Shown: piece after piece, positions 43,796 to 54,242 of the stretch
Numbering within the stretch: the stretch's first letter is position 1
Layout: every line of letters begins with the position of its first letter
Assembly: GCA_033725935.1 (NCBI GenBank)
Contig: MU867075.1
Location: forward strand, 124,001 to 188,000
Direction of reading: 5' to 3'
Source: Cladorrhinum sp. PSN259
Lineage: Eukaryota; Ascomycota; Sordariomycetes; Sordariales; Podosporaceae
Length of the DNA stretch: 64,000 nucleotides
Notes under the pieces: model-generated
Database searches by the model: none
Seen by the model: the letters and a program-made list of their open reading frames with translations, nothing else
What the model was told of the DNA's origin: nothing
Translations under genes and position numbers: made by a program

Positions 43796-45067
43796 ATGCC
43801 TGGGAGCAGGCTAACGCTCCGAATCGCCACGCTCGCTGCCCTTTTTACAGGAGTGTTGGCGATACCAGCAAGCGAAATATTTGCGAGACAGGATACATGC
43901 TTCAAGGATTTCAAGTCATGTGGAATATCGGGCCTTCCGGGTTTCTTCTGCTGCCCGAACAACCAGAGATGCCTTCTACTCGCAGGAGGTACAACCGTTC
44001 TGTGCTGTCCTCAGGGGTCGAGCTGCAGGAAGATAGAACCGCTCCCATGCGATATCACCCTCCAAGATGGGCAAAAGAACCCCGATGCCGTCATCAAAAC
44101 CACCGCTCTCAAGGCTACTCTCCCTAAATGTGGGACACAGTGCTGCCCGTTTGGATACAACTGCGAGAACAATGAATGCGTTATCAGCGCAAACCAAAAC
44201 GTCGCGCCAGTCCAATCGGGAGCACCATCAACAACAAGGCCAACCTCAAGCACCGGAACTTTGGCTCCAACCAACACCAATACGGGCACGAGGACGAATA
44301 CAACTCCAACCGGGACAAATTCAGCCGACAGTGAAAGCACGACGTCAGCTTCTCCTCAACCCGTGGGCCCGCCGATCGCGGGGATCGCAGGTGGTGCGGC
44401 GGCCGGAGCTGTTATTCTCATCGTGATCGCAGTCGTGGCCTTCATTTTTATAAGGAAGAAGAAGGCGGCAAGCAGCAGCAAATCCGGAAGTCCTCTCAAA
44501 CTTTCACGATCCACCTCCTCATTCGGAAACATTATCAGCGGGCCCATCATGCAACAGAATACCCTACGAACCGACTTTGCGCGAGTGCCGCCGCCCCAGA
44601 ACGGCTTCGGTAGCGACGACAACGATCCAGGCTCTGTCACGGGTGCGATGCTCGATGATGAGTCCATGTTTTCCCAGGGCTCCTCAAACAACGGGGGCAT
44701 GCCCAGGCCACCACCAGCCGCTCGCATGAGCAGTGTAGCATACGGCTACGGCGGACTTCCGCCACCAACAAATTTCAGGCCGTCACCACAAGTGCCCTCG
44801 GAGTACGCACATATGCCGTCAATGCCGAATGACGACTATTATGAAGACATGTTGATGCCGCAGACACCTCGGCAGGGTAGGGAGCCTAGTTCCGTCAGCA
44901 TCAATGTGTTTGCGGATCCCAACATAACTCCTGATAGAACCCCCGAGACGGGCAACGACAGGAGATATACCGATATGACTACTTTCACAAGGATGCTGGA
45001 CAGCGCTGACTTGTCAGGGGTTGCACGTGGCGAGCCGTATGTGCCATACGGCCAACAGGGGCGATGA
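43796..45067 (+). CDS. Single-pass membrane protein with Cys-rich ectodomain, cell-wall-sensor-like
   Basis: Single exon, 423 residues. A signal peptide spans about residues 1-22 (LRIATLAALFTGVLA). The ectodomain has 14 cysteines between 35 and 128, including three CC pairs (FFCCP, LCCPQG, QCCPFGYNC), a spacing that recalls granulin-type or other small disulfide domains. A Ser/Thr-rich stem (residues 140-190) is probably O-mannosylated. One transmembrane helix lies at about 193-219 (GGAAAGAVILIVIAVVAFIF) followed by RKKK, then a cytoplasmic tail of about 200 residues rich in Pro, Ser and Met. The layout matches fungal wall-stress sensors of the Wsc/Mid2 type, but the Cys pattern is not a WSC domain, so the role is inferred from architecture only. 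Confidence 0.75.
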   Translation: MPGSRLTLRIATLAALFTGVLAIPASEIFARQDTCFKDFKSCGISGLPGFFCCPNNQRCLLLAGGTTVLCCPQGSSCRKIEPLPCDITLQDGQKNPDAVIKTTALKATLPKCGTQCCPFGYNCENNECVISANQNVAPVQSGAPSTTRPTSSTGTLAPTNTNTGTRTNTTPTGTNSADSESTTSASPQPVGPPIAGIAGGAAAGAVILIVIAVVAFIFIRKKKAASSSKSGSPLKLSRSTSSFGNIISGPIMQQNTLRTDFARVPPPQNGFGSDDNDPGSVTGAMLDDESMFSQGSSNNGGMPRPPPAARMSSVAYGYGGLPPPTNFRPSPQVPSEYAHMPSMPNDDYYEDMLMPQTPRQGREPSSVSINVFADPNITPDRTPETGNDRRYTDMTTFTRMLDSADLSGVARGEPYVPYGQQGR

Positions 45068-46271
45068 TCATATCAACCACCACAACAACAACACAAAACA
45101 GCGTATGACGCATAACAAGAACAACAGAAACATACCATACTATCCTTTTTTTTAATAATGCTGAAGTTTTCGGGGGTGCTTTTCTCTTTCTTCAATTATC
45201 AATTTTAAACAAGGGCCTCATGGATCCCTTGGAAACCCCCCTTTAGACACAATTTTTCTTTCTTTTTTTTCGTACTCTGGGTTATTTGGTTAGCATTTTT
45301 ATGAGCAAGCATGGGGGTTTTTGGAAACAAAAAGGCAAAGAAATAGGGAGAGAGCATCACTGCATTAGCATCATTATCATCATCATCATCTGGGTTATAC
45401 AACATACGGTGTTTTTTTCTTTTCTTTTCTTTTCTTTTCTCTTGATTTTCTTCAGTTTATACCCCCTGGCGGTGTACTTCAAAACGAAATAAGTAAGCAA
45501 GGAAGGAGCAGCAGCAGGAGGAGGAGGATGAGATGGAGATGGACAAGACAAGAAGTCTTAAAGGCCCTTTTCATGTGTTTTGGATATTGTATTTATTTCT
45601 CACCAGCTGAATGAACAAATACAAAAATGATATACCGTTATTTAGTGGCACCATTTCTATGTGTATTGTTGAACAAAAAAAAATGTTTTGATCACTATAG
45701 CTTGAGATCGTAACATGTATATATATATCCGCATTTTTTGCTGTAAAAGGTCAAGCCAACTACTCGAAAAGCTCAGCCGAGTGACGTTTCTATCAATACA
45801 TTCTTAACTCCTTTCTAGGCCTATTCAGCTTCTGTTAATACCTTCCTGACTCCTTTTTACGTATATTTAGCTTCTATTAATGCATTCCTGACTCTTTTCT
45901 ACGCATATTAGATATTTCCTTCTTGGACTTACGCTGTACCTACCTTACGAAACATGATATGTACTGCTTTTTCACTTTATTTTTTATTTTTTATTATTTC
46001 TTTTGTACAAAAACAACCACAAAACCTCAGCATCATGAATTCCTGTTGAAGGCCACGAACACCTTGCCCCTATTTCCACCTTCCAGTTGTTCCTTAAATA
46101 GTTTCATTCAACACCACTATACCAATCCATTTCCTAGCAAGCCACAGATTCGGCGCACTTCGTTTCCCTCACTAAATCCTTTCCGTCATCTGCATCCGCA
46201 TTATCTTCACCACCTCTTTCACTTTCCTCCTGCAATTTCCGTTTTCAGGCCTTCAAATTCCATTTATACCT
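45068..46271. other. Convergent region with tandem repeats
   Basis: Between the sensor-like gene and SHR3. Contains CTTTT repeats near 45415-45440, CAT/ATC triplet repeats near 45370, and a 42-bp tandem repeat (45784-45920). A frame at 45923-46462 is low complexity and runs into the SHR3 3' end. Confidence 0.55.
45784..45920 (+). repeat. Degenerate 42-bp tandem repeat, about three copies
   Basis: Copies start at 45801, 45843 and 45885, each beginning TTCYTRACTCYTTTYTA and ending near CTTCTRTTAATRC; the tail of an earlier copy is at 45784-45800. Copies differ at several positions. Confidence 0.7.
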
Positions 46272-46995
46272 CTAATTCTTTCTCCTCCTCTTCTCCTTCT
46301 CCCTGCCCTCCAGCTCCTCTGTCTCATCAGCAGCCGCTTTCTCAGCATACCACTGACCGGCCTGCAAAACCAGCACTCCAATCAGCACCAGAGCCAGAAT
46401 GGTATGACTGGCGCTCAACACCCTCAAACTATCCTCGCGACTCAATTCCACCTCCCCGCTGAAGGGTCCTTCATGCCTTGCCTTGCTGCCCTCAAACCCG
46501 CCGGGTCCAGACGCGGCCCTGAGACCCTTGACGATGTTCGTAGCGTAGACCCCCGCTCCAATAACGTAGAGAATCAAACTGCCGCCGTCAAAGAGGACGT
46601 TGGCTTCGTGGGGACGGAAGAGCTTGGTGAAGAAACCCAGAAAACCAACCGAGATCATCATGTTGAGCAGGCGGCCGATTAAAGGTGGGGATTGGTGCAT
46701 GAACCGGAGGTGAGTTTCTAGGGTGTCGAGGTAGTTTGGTGGGAGGGGTGATTTGGACCAGAGGAGGGGGAAGTCGTAGGGGAAGGAGGCGAAGAGGATT
46801 CCGAGGAAGAAACATGTTGCTTTACAGACAGGAGAGTTAGTTATGGAGTTGAACAAGGAGGTAAAGGGGTGAGCGAAGTGGAAGGGAGGGAAAAGAAAGA
46901 AAGAAAGACGTACGCCCGATGATGAGGAAGGTCGCGAAAGATGCGGAGCCGCGGTAGTTTTTGGATTGGATTGTTTTTTCTGGGTCTGTTTTCAT
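46272..46995 (-). CDS. shr3: ER membrane packaging chaperone SHR3
   Basis: Two exons, 46995-46914 and 46819-46272, encode 209 residues; the 94-bp intron joins ATFLIIG to PTCFFLGILFASFPYDFPLL, the hallmark block of the family. SHR3 prevents aggregation of amino-acid permeases in the ER and lets them enter COPII vesicles. Four hydrophobic segments are visible: the FATFLIIG...FFLGILF segment, LNMMISVGFLGFF, LILYVIGAGVYAT and ILALVLIGVLVLQAG. The C-terminus is charged and cytosolic (ETEELEGREKEKRRRKN). The ATG at 46995 is chosen because the family normally has about 20 residues before the first helix. Confidence 0.9.
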
Positions 46996-47555
46996 TTTGG
47001 CGGTTTTGGGTGATCTCGGAGACGAGCTTTGATTGCGCGAGTGTTGTGGGAGAAGTCGAAGGCGTGTGGGGTTTATGGGAAGAGAGAAAACCGTCACAGG
47101 TTGAGCCGACAGCTGTGTGCGGATAGATCGCTGACGTTGGTACCGGATTGTCTTCTTTTCAAGGTCGTGGTATAGTAATTCAGCAATTCGTAGGATTTCT
47201 AAAATTCTCAGAGTGTCGGAGTGCGCTTATTTAACAATCACTTTCACAAAATAAAGTGAGTGCCCCAACCCCGTTTGTTGCAATGTAAAACCGAGTTTAG
47301 GTTGCTGTCGTCGCAAACTTGTTGAAATGTCGTTGGGAAGCGCGGAAAACTGCGGTCCCCGTACCCCGAAATGCCCAAAGTTAAACAGCTGCAGGGTACG
47401 GAGTACTTGCCCCACTGCGCCGAGAGCTTGAACATGACGAAAGTTCCGTGCACCTTTAAATATTTTTTGGTGAACCAGCTCGCTATTTGAGACCTAACAA
47501 GCCATAATCTTATTGTGACTTCATATGCACTTTCTATCTAAATGTCTATCTAGCT
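46996..47555. promoter_or_regulatory. SHR3 promoter and aldo-keto reductase 3' UTR
   Basis: Both genes are on the minus strand. No coding signal. Confidence 0.45.
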
Positions 47556-48655
47556 TTACTGGTCCATCATCTTCATTCCGTGCTCGTTGTATCTCTCACC
47601 AATAGGCTTGAACTCTCTCACAATGCGCTCGATCTCGACAAGATCCTCCTCACTCAAATCAATCCGAGTCGCATTCTCCTTGACTCTCTCAGGAGAAGAA
47701 GCACCAGGAATGGGAATGATCTTGGGCATGCCGGGGCGTTTCCCAAGGGCAATCACCCAATTGATAGCAATTTGTCCGGGGGTACATCCCTTCTTGGCTG
47801 CCAGCTTCTTCACCTCGTCAACAAGGCGCAGGTTGGCCTCAAAGGCACCAGGCTGGTAACGAGGGACTGTCCTCCTGTAGTCGCCCTCGGGGATGTCATC
47901 GGGAGACTTGATTTGACCAGTCAGGATACCTCTACCAAGAGGGGCTGTTTCTTGTTAGCATTCCGAGAGAGCAGGATTTTGGCGAGATATTCAACTTACA
48001 GTAGGCCAGGACAGGAATATCCAACTCGGCACAGGCCTCCAGAACACCATTCTCTAGCGGGGTGGTTTCCCAGAGTGAAAGCTCGATCTCGACGGACTGA
48101 ATCTTGGCCACCTTGGCTGCCCGACGGATAGTTGTGGCGCTCACTTCGCTGAGCGAGATGCCGCCAATGTTGCCGGCATCGACCTGCTCTTGCAGCGCTT
48201 TCACAGCATCTTCAATTTCAACCTTCTGATCCTTCCGGGCGGGCTCGAACTGGTGGATGCGCCCTTTGCCCCCAATGAGGCGGACACTGGTGTCGATGCT
48301 ATTTTGGACTCCCTCGCGAGAACTGTCAGGGACAAGGCCAGGGGCGATACAGCCCTTGATGTTGAGAAGGACCTTCGCCTCATCCTCGGGGTACTTTTCG
48401 TAGTACTTTTTGAGCAACGTGAGCGAGTTGTTGTCGGGGGGACCGTAGAACTCTCCGCCATTGAAGTAGTTGCAGCCGGCATCAAGAGCAGCTTTGATGG
48501 CGGCGAATGCCTCCTCGTCGGGGATCGGTGTTGGGCGCCATGTGAGGCCTGAAAAGATGTTAGTAGGTGACGTCGCCCATTTGTTGTGAGAGTGATTTAC
48601 CCATAAGGCCGTAACCAATGTCGCCGACTTGCTTGCCTTGGATAGTGTGGACCAT
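47556..48655 (-). CDS. Aldo-keto reductase, pyridoxal reductase type (AKR8-like)
   Basis: Three exons (48655-48601, 48548-48000, 47944-47556) encode 330 residues; introns 48600-48549 and 47999-47945 are short and in phase. The barrel shows AKR landmarks: an N-terminal GYGLMGLTWRP, the catalytic-Tyr strand FNGGEFYGPPDNN, the catalytic-Lys strand VLLNIKGC, LAYSPLGRGILTG near the cofactor, and the NADPH-binding IIPIPGASSPERVKEN. This set is closest to fungal pyridoxal reductases (Plr1 of fission yeast), which reduce pyridoxal to pyridoxine in vitamin B6 salvage. Other oxo-substrates are possible, since the family is broad. Confidence 0.87.
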
Positions 48656-49864
48656 GGTGAAGGATGTGAGATGGTGTGTGTTCAGTTATGGGTCTATGAG
48701 TGTATGAGCGTATGAGAGAGTGAAGTTGCCAGTGCTTGATTGTCTACAATGACAGAAGCTATAAACATGCGCGGGCGTGACATTTATATATGCGGAGCCG
48801 GCAGCCTTCAGATTGAATGAAGCCCCTCTTTCCCATCATAGATCTCTCATGGTAACTGCAGGATTCGGCATCGGCGCCGCGTTCTGGAGATCGAAACACG
48901 AAAGTGGCTGATTGCTTCATCCTTCTAGGTATCGTTAGTAGCATCCTGCCGCTATAAGGTTATTCCCAGCATTACTAAGGGTAATAATGATTCCAGTAAA
49001 GTGATGATGTCGTCCGTGGTGGCGGCCGACTTACCTAATCTCGCGGCGTTAACTCCTGGAGTTAAGCGGGATTGCGGGGGAAGTTGAGCACTGTAATCCC
49101 GAATGACAAAGTCATCTATTGTAGAAAGAACGAGACACCTTTGTATTCCCTTTTTGGTCAACATTCTCAGATAGAGGATCCGGAATTTCCGTTCAAGATT
49201 ATTTTCCCAAACAAGAAGCATTATACCATGTATGGAAACCATCTTCAGTGCAGTCTTATTCGTACAGATACTCTGCAAAGCATGTGGAAGTGGGGCAGTT
49301 GGGGAAGCAGCCCAGACCACAGGAGCCATTGAGACTCGCTTACAATTGCCGCTCTCAGAATCAGGTGTGCTGTCCTATAACATTGAGAGAGATATCTCTG
49401 TCTTGAAAGATACCTTCCTCTATCTCAAATCTTGCAGATTTAACTCAGAGTAGCAGCAAGGATAACAGGCATCAGATGTCGAAAAGATCTGAACAATTCA
49501 AAGGAGCTCAACACAAGATAAAAAAGGATGAACACACCGCTTGGCAAAAGAATATAACATGATTGGTTACTCAAAATAGCTTGCCCCAGACTTGGGGGAT
49601 GTGAATGACGCGACTAGCTCCTTCCCTGTTCAAGTCAGACCAAGAAGACTTGAAAGCAAGAAACAGTACTAGTCCTTCATCCAACCTCAAAGCCATTGAC
49701 GCGAGAAAATATTCCTATGCTTTCTTGAGAGACGCAATTCCAGGTCGCACTGACGCCTTCGGTTGGCTCTCCCCTGCCGATTGGTATTCATTCTTGAGAA
49801 GCAATCCCGGCGTCCCAATGCGCTGGTCGAGCATCGGTTCCATTGCGAAACCACCAACTGAATC
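48656..49864. other. Divergent intergenic region
   Basis: Holds promoters for the aldo-keto reductase (-) and the DUF202 gene (+). A perfect inverted repeat TTAACTCC-T-GGAGTTAA is at 49049-49065. No recognisable coding. Confidence 0.5.
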
Positions 49865-51242
49865 ATGGCCGAAAGCGTTAATACCGGTGCGGCCGCTGCC
49901 CCGTCGTCCACTGCGACCTCGGCGCCCGCACCACCTCAGCTTCAGCAGTTGCCGTCATTAGCGAGCCCGCGTGCAGTTTCTTTCTCTCTTGACACAGGCT
50001 CTTCCTCATCAAACCGGCGCCCATCACGGAGGAGATCAGCTCAAGAGCGCATCAATGATATCCTAGAGGTCAGTGGCCATTGAAACAACCTTAAGCTCCA
50101 CACAACCGGCCAAGCTTTTCTTCGCGCCGTCCCTCGATTCAACATCATAAGCCTCAAGCCCTGCCTCAGAACTTTTACTTTGTGTATCTACGAAATGGCG
50201 CAGATAGCCGAAGCCATCTTTGGTCCCTCGGTGAACAATCTTTTTCATAAAAGTGTTCGTAACCATGTCCTACAGTTCCACCGCATCGTGTACCGCCGTC
50301 CGAACCTAGACCCCGACAGCCAGTTGCGATGTCCATGATGCTTGGCGCAGTGCTCCGTCTAGACCGAGAACTAACATGTCTGACGACCTAAAGGATGCTC
50401 GCGAAAGGGCCGACCAACTTGCCCAATCCTCCCCGAGTAATCCAAGCCCAAAGCTACAACCTCTGTTGAGTGGCTCACCACGCGTACCCAACTACCTCTC
50501 GGGTGGTTCACCACGACATGGCTCGCCACGCTTGGGACCGACAACTATCCCACAGGAAACGGTTGGAGGGGGGAACGATAACGGTGGTGTGGTAACAGCG
50601 CAGCCTGAACAGCAGCAGCATATCCACTATTCAGCCGGGAGACATATCGATGGCGTAGCGCGCAGGAGATCAACTCGGCCCTCAATACGCAACCTTTCCC
50701 GGTCTTCGTCGCATGTAGATCTTGCAGATGGGGCGCAAGAGTATGAAGAGAGTCGGTGGAAGAAGTCATTGAAATACTTTAAGAGCATCGAACTTGAGAA
50801 CAAGGGCAGTGTAGCAAGAGACCATTTGGCATTAGGTAAGCACATACGTAAAAGCACTGGGCTCGGCTTTCGAAGACGGTGAAAAGCTGATCTTCCCCGG
50901 ATTTTAGAACGAACATTTCTAGCCTGGCTTCGTACATCCTTGGCATTCGCCTCGATTGGTATCGCGATTACACAACTATTTCGTCTTAATACGTCGTTGA
51001 CGGATGGTAATGGCCAGTCAAGCACCCTGAGACATCTAGGGAAGCCCCTGGGTGCTACGTTTCTGGGGATTAGTATTCTGATTTTGTTCCTGGGGTATAA
51101 CCGGTATCTTGAGTCACAGTACTGGGTTATCAAGGGCAAGTTCCCGGCGAGTCGCGGGACTATTATTCTGGTGTCGTTTATTGCATTCGCTGTGACCTCT
51201 GCGTCGTTAGTGGTGGTCGTTGCGGTTCAAAGGGATTCTTGA
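49865..51242 (+). CDS. DUF202-domain membrane protein (Vtc1/YidH-like C-terminus)
   Basis: Three exons (49865-50068, 50310-50835, 50908-51242) join in phase to 354 residues. The N-terminal 230 residues are disordered, Ser/Pro/Arg-rich. The C-terminal DUF202 domain begins VARDHLALERTFLAWLRTS, the diagnostic segment, with helices at LAFASIGIAITQLF, GATFLGISILILFLGY and IILVSFIAFAVTSASLVVVV. In yeast, DUF202 helices anchor vacuolar transporter chaperone (polyphosphate polymerase) subunits; solo DUF202 proteins have no settled role. The second intron is clear. The first intron (50069-50309, 241 bp) is less certain: its acceptor cctag is the only one nearby that keeps the frame open to MSDDLKDARERA, but an unseen small exon is possible. 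Confidence 0.78.
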
Positions 51243-51722
51243 TGGTTGACATTCGACCTGAAAAGGGAAGCCGGTTCGGTCTGTAGGGGGCTGGTTTCAA
51301 GGATATGGCAGACGTTATGGTGATGGTGATGGCGATGCAGACATGCACGCAGCTGCAGGCCAAACATGAGACAAGACTTACGAACAAACTCAAAACTCCT
51401 GTTCAGAAAAAAACAATTGAAATACAGTTTTAATTATAAACAGTGAGAAATCCACCTCCAACAGAATTTCTGTGAATTTTAATCCGTATTGCCGCTCATT
51501 CCATCTCTAATCAATCCATTCGTTACCCGTCCCACTGATACTTGAACCTTACACAATCTTCAAACCCACTCTTACTCACTTCAACCTCACCAACATTGAA
51601 CAGTCAACTTCGACGCATCGAAACCACCGAACTCCACTGCGCTCTGCTCACGTTATAAAACCCACTATCACTCGCTCAGTTGCTGAAAAGAAAAAAAATC
51701 CCATTACTCAATTTCACTCAAA
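51243..51722 (+). promoter_or_regulatory. hcs1 promoter
   Basis: A TATA-like TATAAAA lies at 51654-51660, about 65 bp before the ATG at 51723, with CACT-rich sequence around it. Confidence 0.4.
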
Positions 51723-54242
51723 ATGCCTGAATCAACACCATCACCTTCAATCCCCCAGTTCGCACAAACCCAACTCTCCCTGCTTTCAGCCGAACTGGCA
51801 GCCGAGATACAGGAAACTTCCTCCCTCGTTTCCTTACACTCCCCCGCTGCCCTCCAGCGTGCAGGCGTCGCACTCACGAACCTGGTCATCGCTTCGCAGC
51901 GAACGGGAATGGGAGGCAAGACGGTCCTGGAGTTAGGTCCGGACCCGGCTACTTCTGTCAAGGATGACAGGAAGGACTGGTCGGACCTGCCGGAACATGG
52001 GATTCGGCCGGGTGATATTGTCGTAGTTGCCGAGCAGCCTTCTGGCAAAGAAAAAAAGAGGGAAGTAAAAGAGCTCGAGAGGAAGGGAGTGAAAGGAGTT
52101 GTCAGTAGGGTAAGGAGGGGGGAGGTGAGCGTCATGCTCGATGGGGGGAAGGATGGAGGAGGAGGAGGAGACGGAGGAGAAGAAAAGTTACCTGGGGCCG
52201 AGAAGAGGGTTTGGATCTGCAAGATGGCTGATGAGGTTACGTTCAAGCGGATGAACGGGACGATGGAGAAGATGATCAGGATGGAGAACGAGGAAGGGTA
52301 CTCGTATTTTATGAGGGTGCTGTTTGGTTTGGCCTCGCCTGTTGTTGATGAGGAGAAGGGCAAAGTGGAGGAGTGGTTCGATCCGACGCTCAATGACAGC
52401 CAGAAGGACGCGATCAAGTTTGCACTGGCCAGCGAGGAAATTGCGCTGATTCATGGTCCACCCGGGACGGGAAAGACCCATACGCTTATTGAGTTGATAC
52501 TGCAGATGCTTAAAAGGGGGATGAGGGTTTTGGTTTGTGGGCCGTCGAATATTTCGGTGGATAATATTGTTGAGAGGTTGGCGCCTCATAAGGTTCCGTT
52601 GATACGGCTGGGACACCCAGCGAGGTTGTTGCCTTCGGTCTTGAACCACTCGCTAGATGTTTTGACTAGGACTTCTGAGGCGGGAACTATAGTTAAAGAC
52701 GTAAGGGCTGAGATGGACGCGAAGCAGGCTTCGATACGCAAGACTAGGAATGGAAAGGAGAGGAGGGCGATCTATGCGGATTTGAAGGAGTTGAGGAAGG
52801 AGTACAGGCAGCGGGAGAAGAAGTGCGTTGCCAACCTTGTGAGGGAGAGCAAAGTAGTACTGGCTACGCTTCATGGTGCTGGAGGGTTTCAGTTGAGGGA
52901 CGAACAGTTTGATGTGGTTATTATTGATGAGGCCAGTCAAGCGCTTGAGGCCCAGTGCTGGGTGCCGTTGTTGTCAGCCAAGAAGGCTGTGTGCGCCGGA
53001 GACCATCTGCAGCTACCGCCAACCATCAAGTCGTTGAACATCAAGGCTACGAAGGACAAGATGACCAAGAAGAAAGACGGGGAAGCTGCATCCCTTCTGA
53101 TCAAAGGGGCTACACTGGAAACTACCTTATTCGATCGCCTCCTGGCTCTTCATGGCCCAGCTATCAAGCGGATGCTCACGACACAATATCGCATGCACGA
53201 AAAGATTATGAGGTTCCCCTCGGACGAACTTTATGAAGGGAAGCTCATTGCAGCGGAGGAAGTCAAGGCACGGTTACTGAAAGACTTACCCTACGAAGTT
53301 GAGGACACTGACGATACCCGAGAGCCTCTCATATTCATTGATACACAAGGAGGGGATTTCCCTGAGAAGAACGAAGACGATCAAGACTCCACCGGAGATA
53401 AGAAACTGACCAAGAGCAGCTTGTACGGAGACAGCAAAAGCAACGAGATGGAAGCCGCTTTGGTACGACAGCACGTGCAGACTCTAGTAGATGCGGGTGT
53501 TAAGCCAGAGGATATTGCGGTTGTGACTCCCTATAATGCACAAGTAAGTCTACCTGGATTGATGTTACATGCGGACAAAAAGAAAGGGATCGCCAACAGG
53601 CATGAACGGCTTCCTATATCTGATCATGATTTTCATGCCGTGCGGCAGGCTAGCGGCAAGGGCCCGCGTCTCGAAGGAGTTAGGATGCTGTACGCATGAC
53701 TATTATCATGAATAGCTGACCGGATGATGTACAACAGCTTGCGATCCTCGCCCCACTGAAGGAGACATTTCCTGGTATCGAACTCGGAAGTGTGGATGGA
53801 TTCCAAGGGAGGGAGAAAGAAGCCATCATCGTCAGCCTTGTCCGGAGCAACTCTGACGGGGAAGTCGGGTTCCTCGGTGAGAAGAGACGGCTGAACGGTA
53901 AGTTTCCGTCTTTTGATTTTGTCTTCCCCCTCTCAGTGGTGTTGCAGTTCTGCAGATAAAAGGAGAAGGAGATGTATGCTAATGCAATGCCCTTCTTCCA
54001 CGTAACCAGTGGCAATGACACGACCTAAGCGATCATTGACTGTCATTGGTGATTCGGAGACTGTCAAAAAGTAGGTCTTCCTATTCTGCGTGGCCAATAG
54101 GATGATGAACCTGGGACCAAGCCTTTGCTGACTTCATGCGTGCAGAGGCAGCAAGTTTCTAAAAAGGTGGATGGACTTTCTGGAAGACAATGCAGACCTC
54201 CGGTACCCGGACGTGGCCTCGTTGACGGCTGCCGAAGCATGA
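51723..54242 (+). CDS. hcs1: DNA helicase A, SF1B Upf1-like (Hcs1/SMUBP2)
   Basis: Four exons (51723-53543, 53738-53897, 54010-54070, 54146-54242) encode 712 residues. 5'-3' helicase related to yeast DNA polymerase alpha-associated helicase A and human IGHMBP2. Motifs in order: Q-like LNDSQKDAIKFAL, Walker A HGPPGTGKTHTL (about residues 245-252), CGPSNISVDNIVERL (Ia), VVIIDEASQALE (II), GDHLQLPPT (III), LTTQYRMHEKIMRFPS (IV), VVTPYNAQ (IVa, before the first intron), SVDGFQGREKEAIIVSLVRSN (V) and VAMTRPKRSLTVIGD (VI). The N-terminal beta-barrel region contains GIRPGDIVVVAE. No R3H or zinc-finger domain follows, as in yeast Hcs1. The first intron, 194 bp, is longer than its neighbours. Confidence 0.92.
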
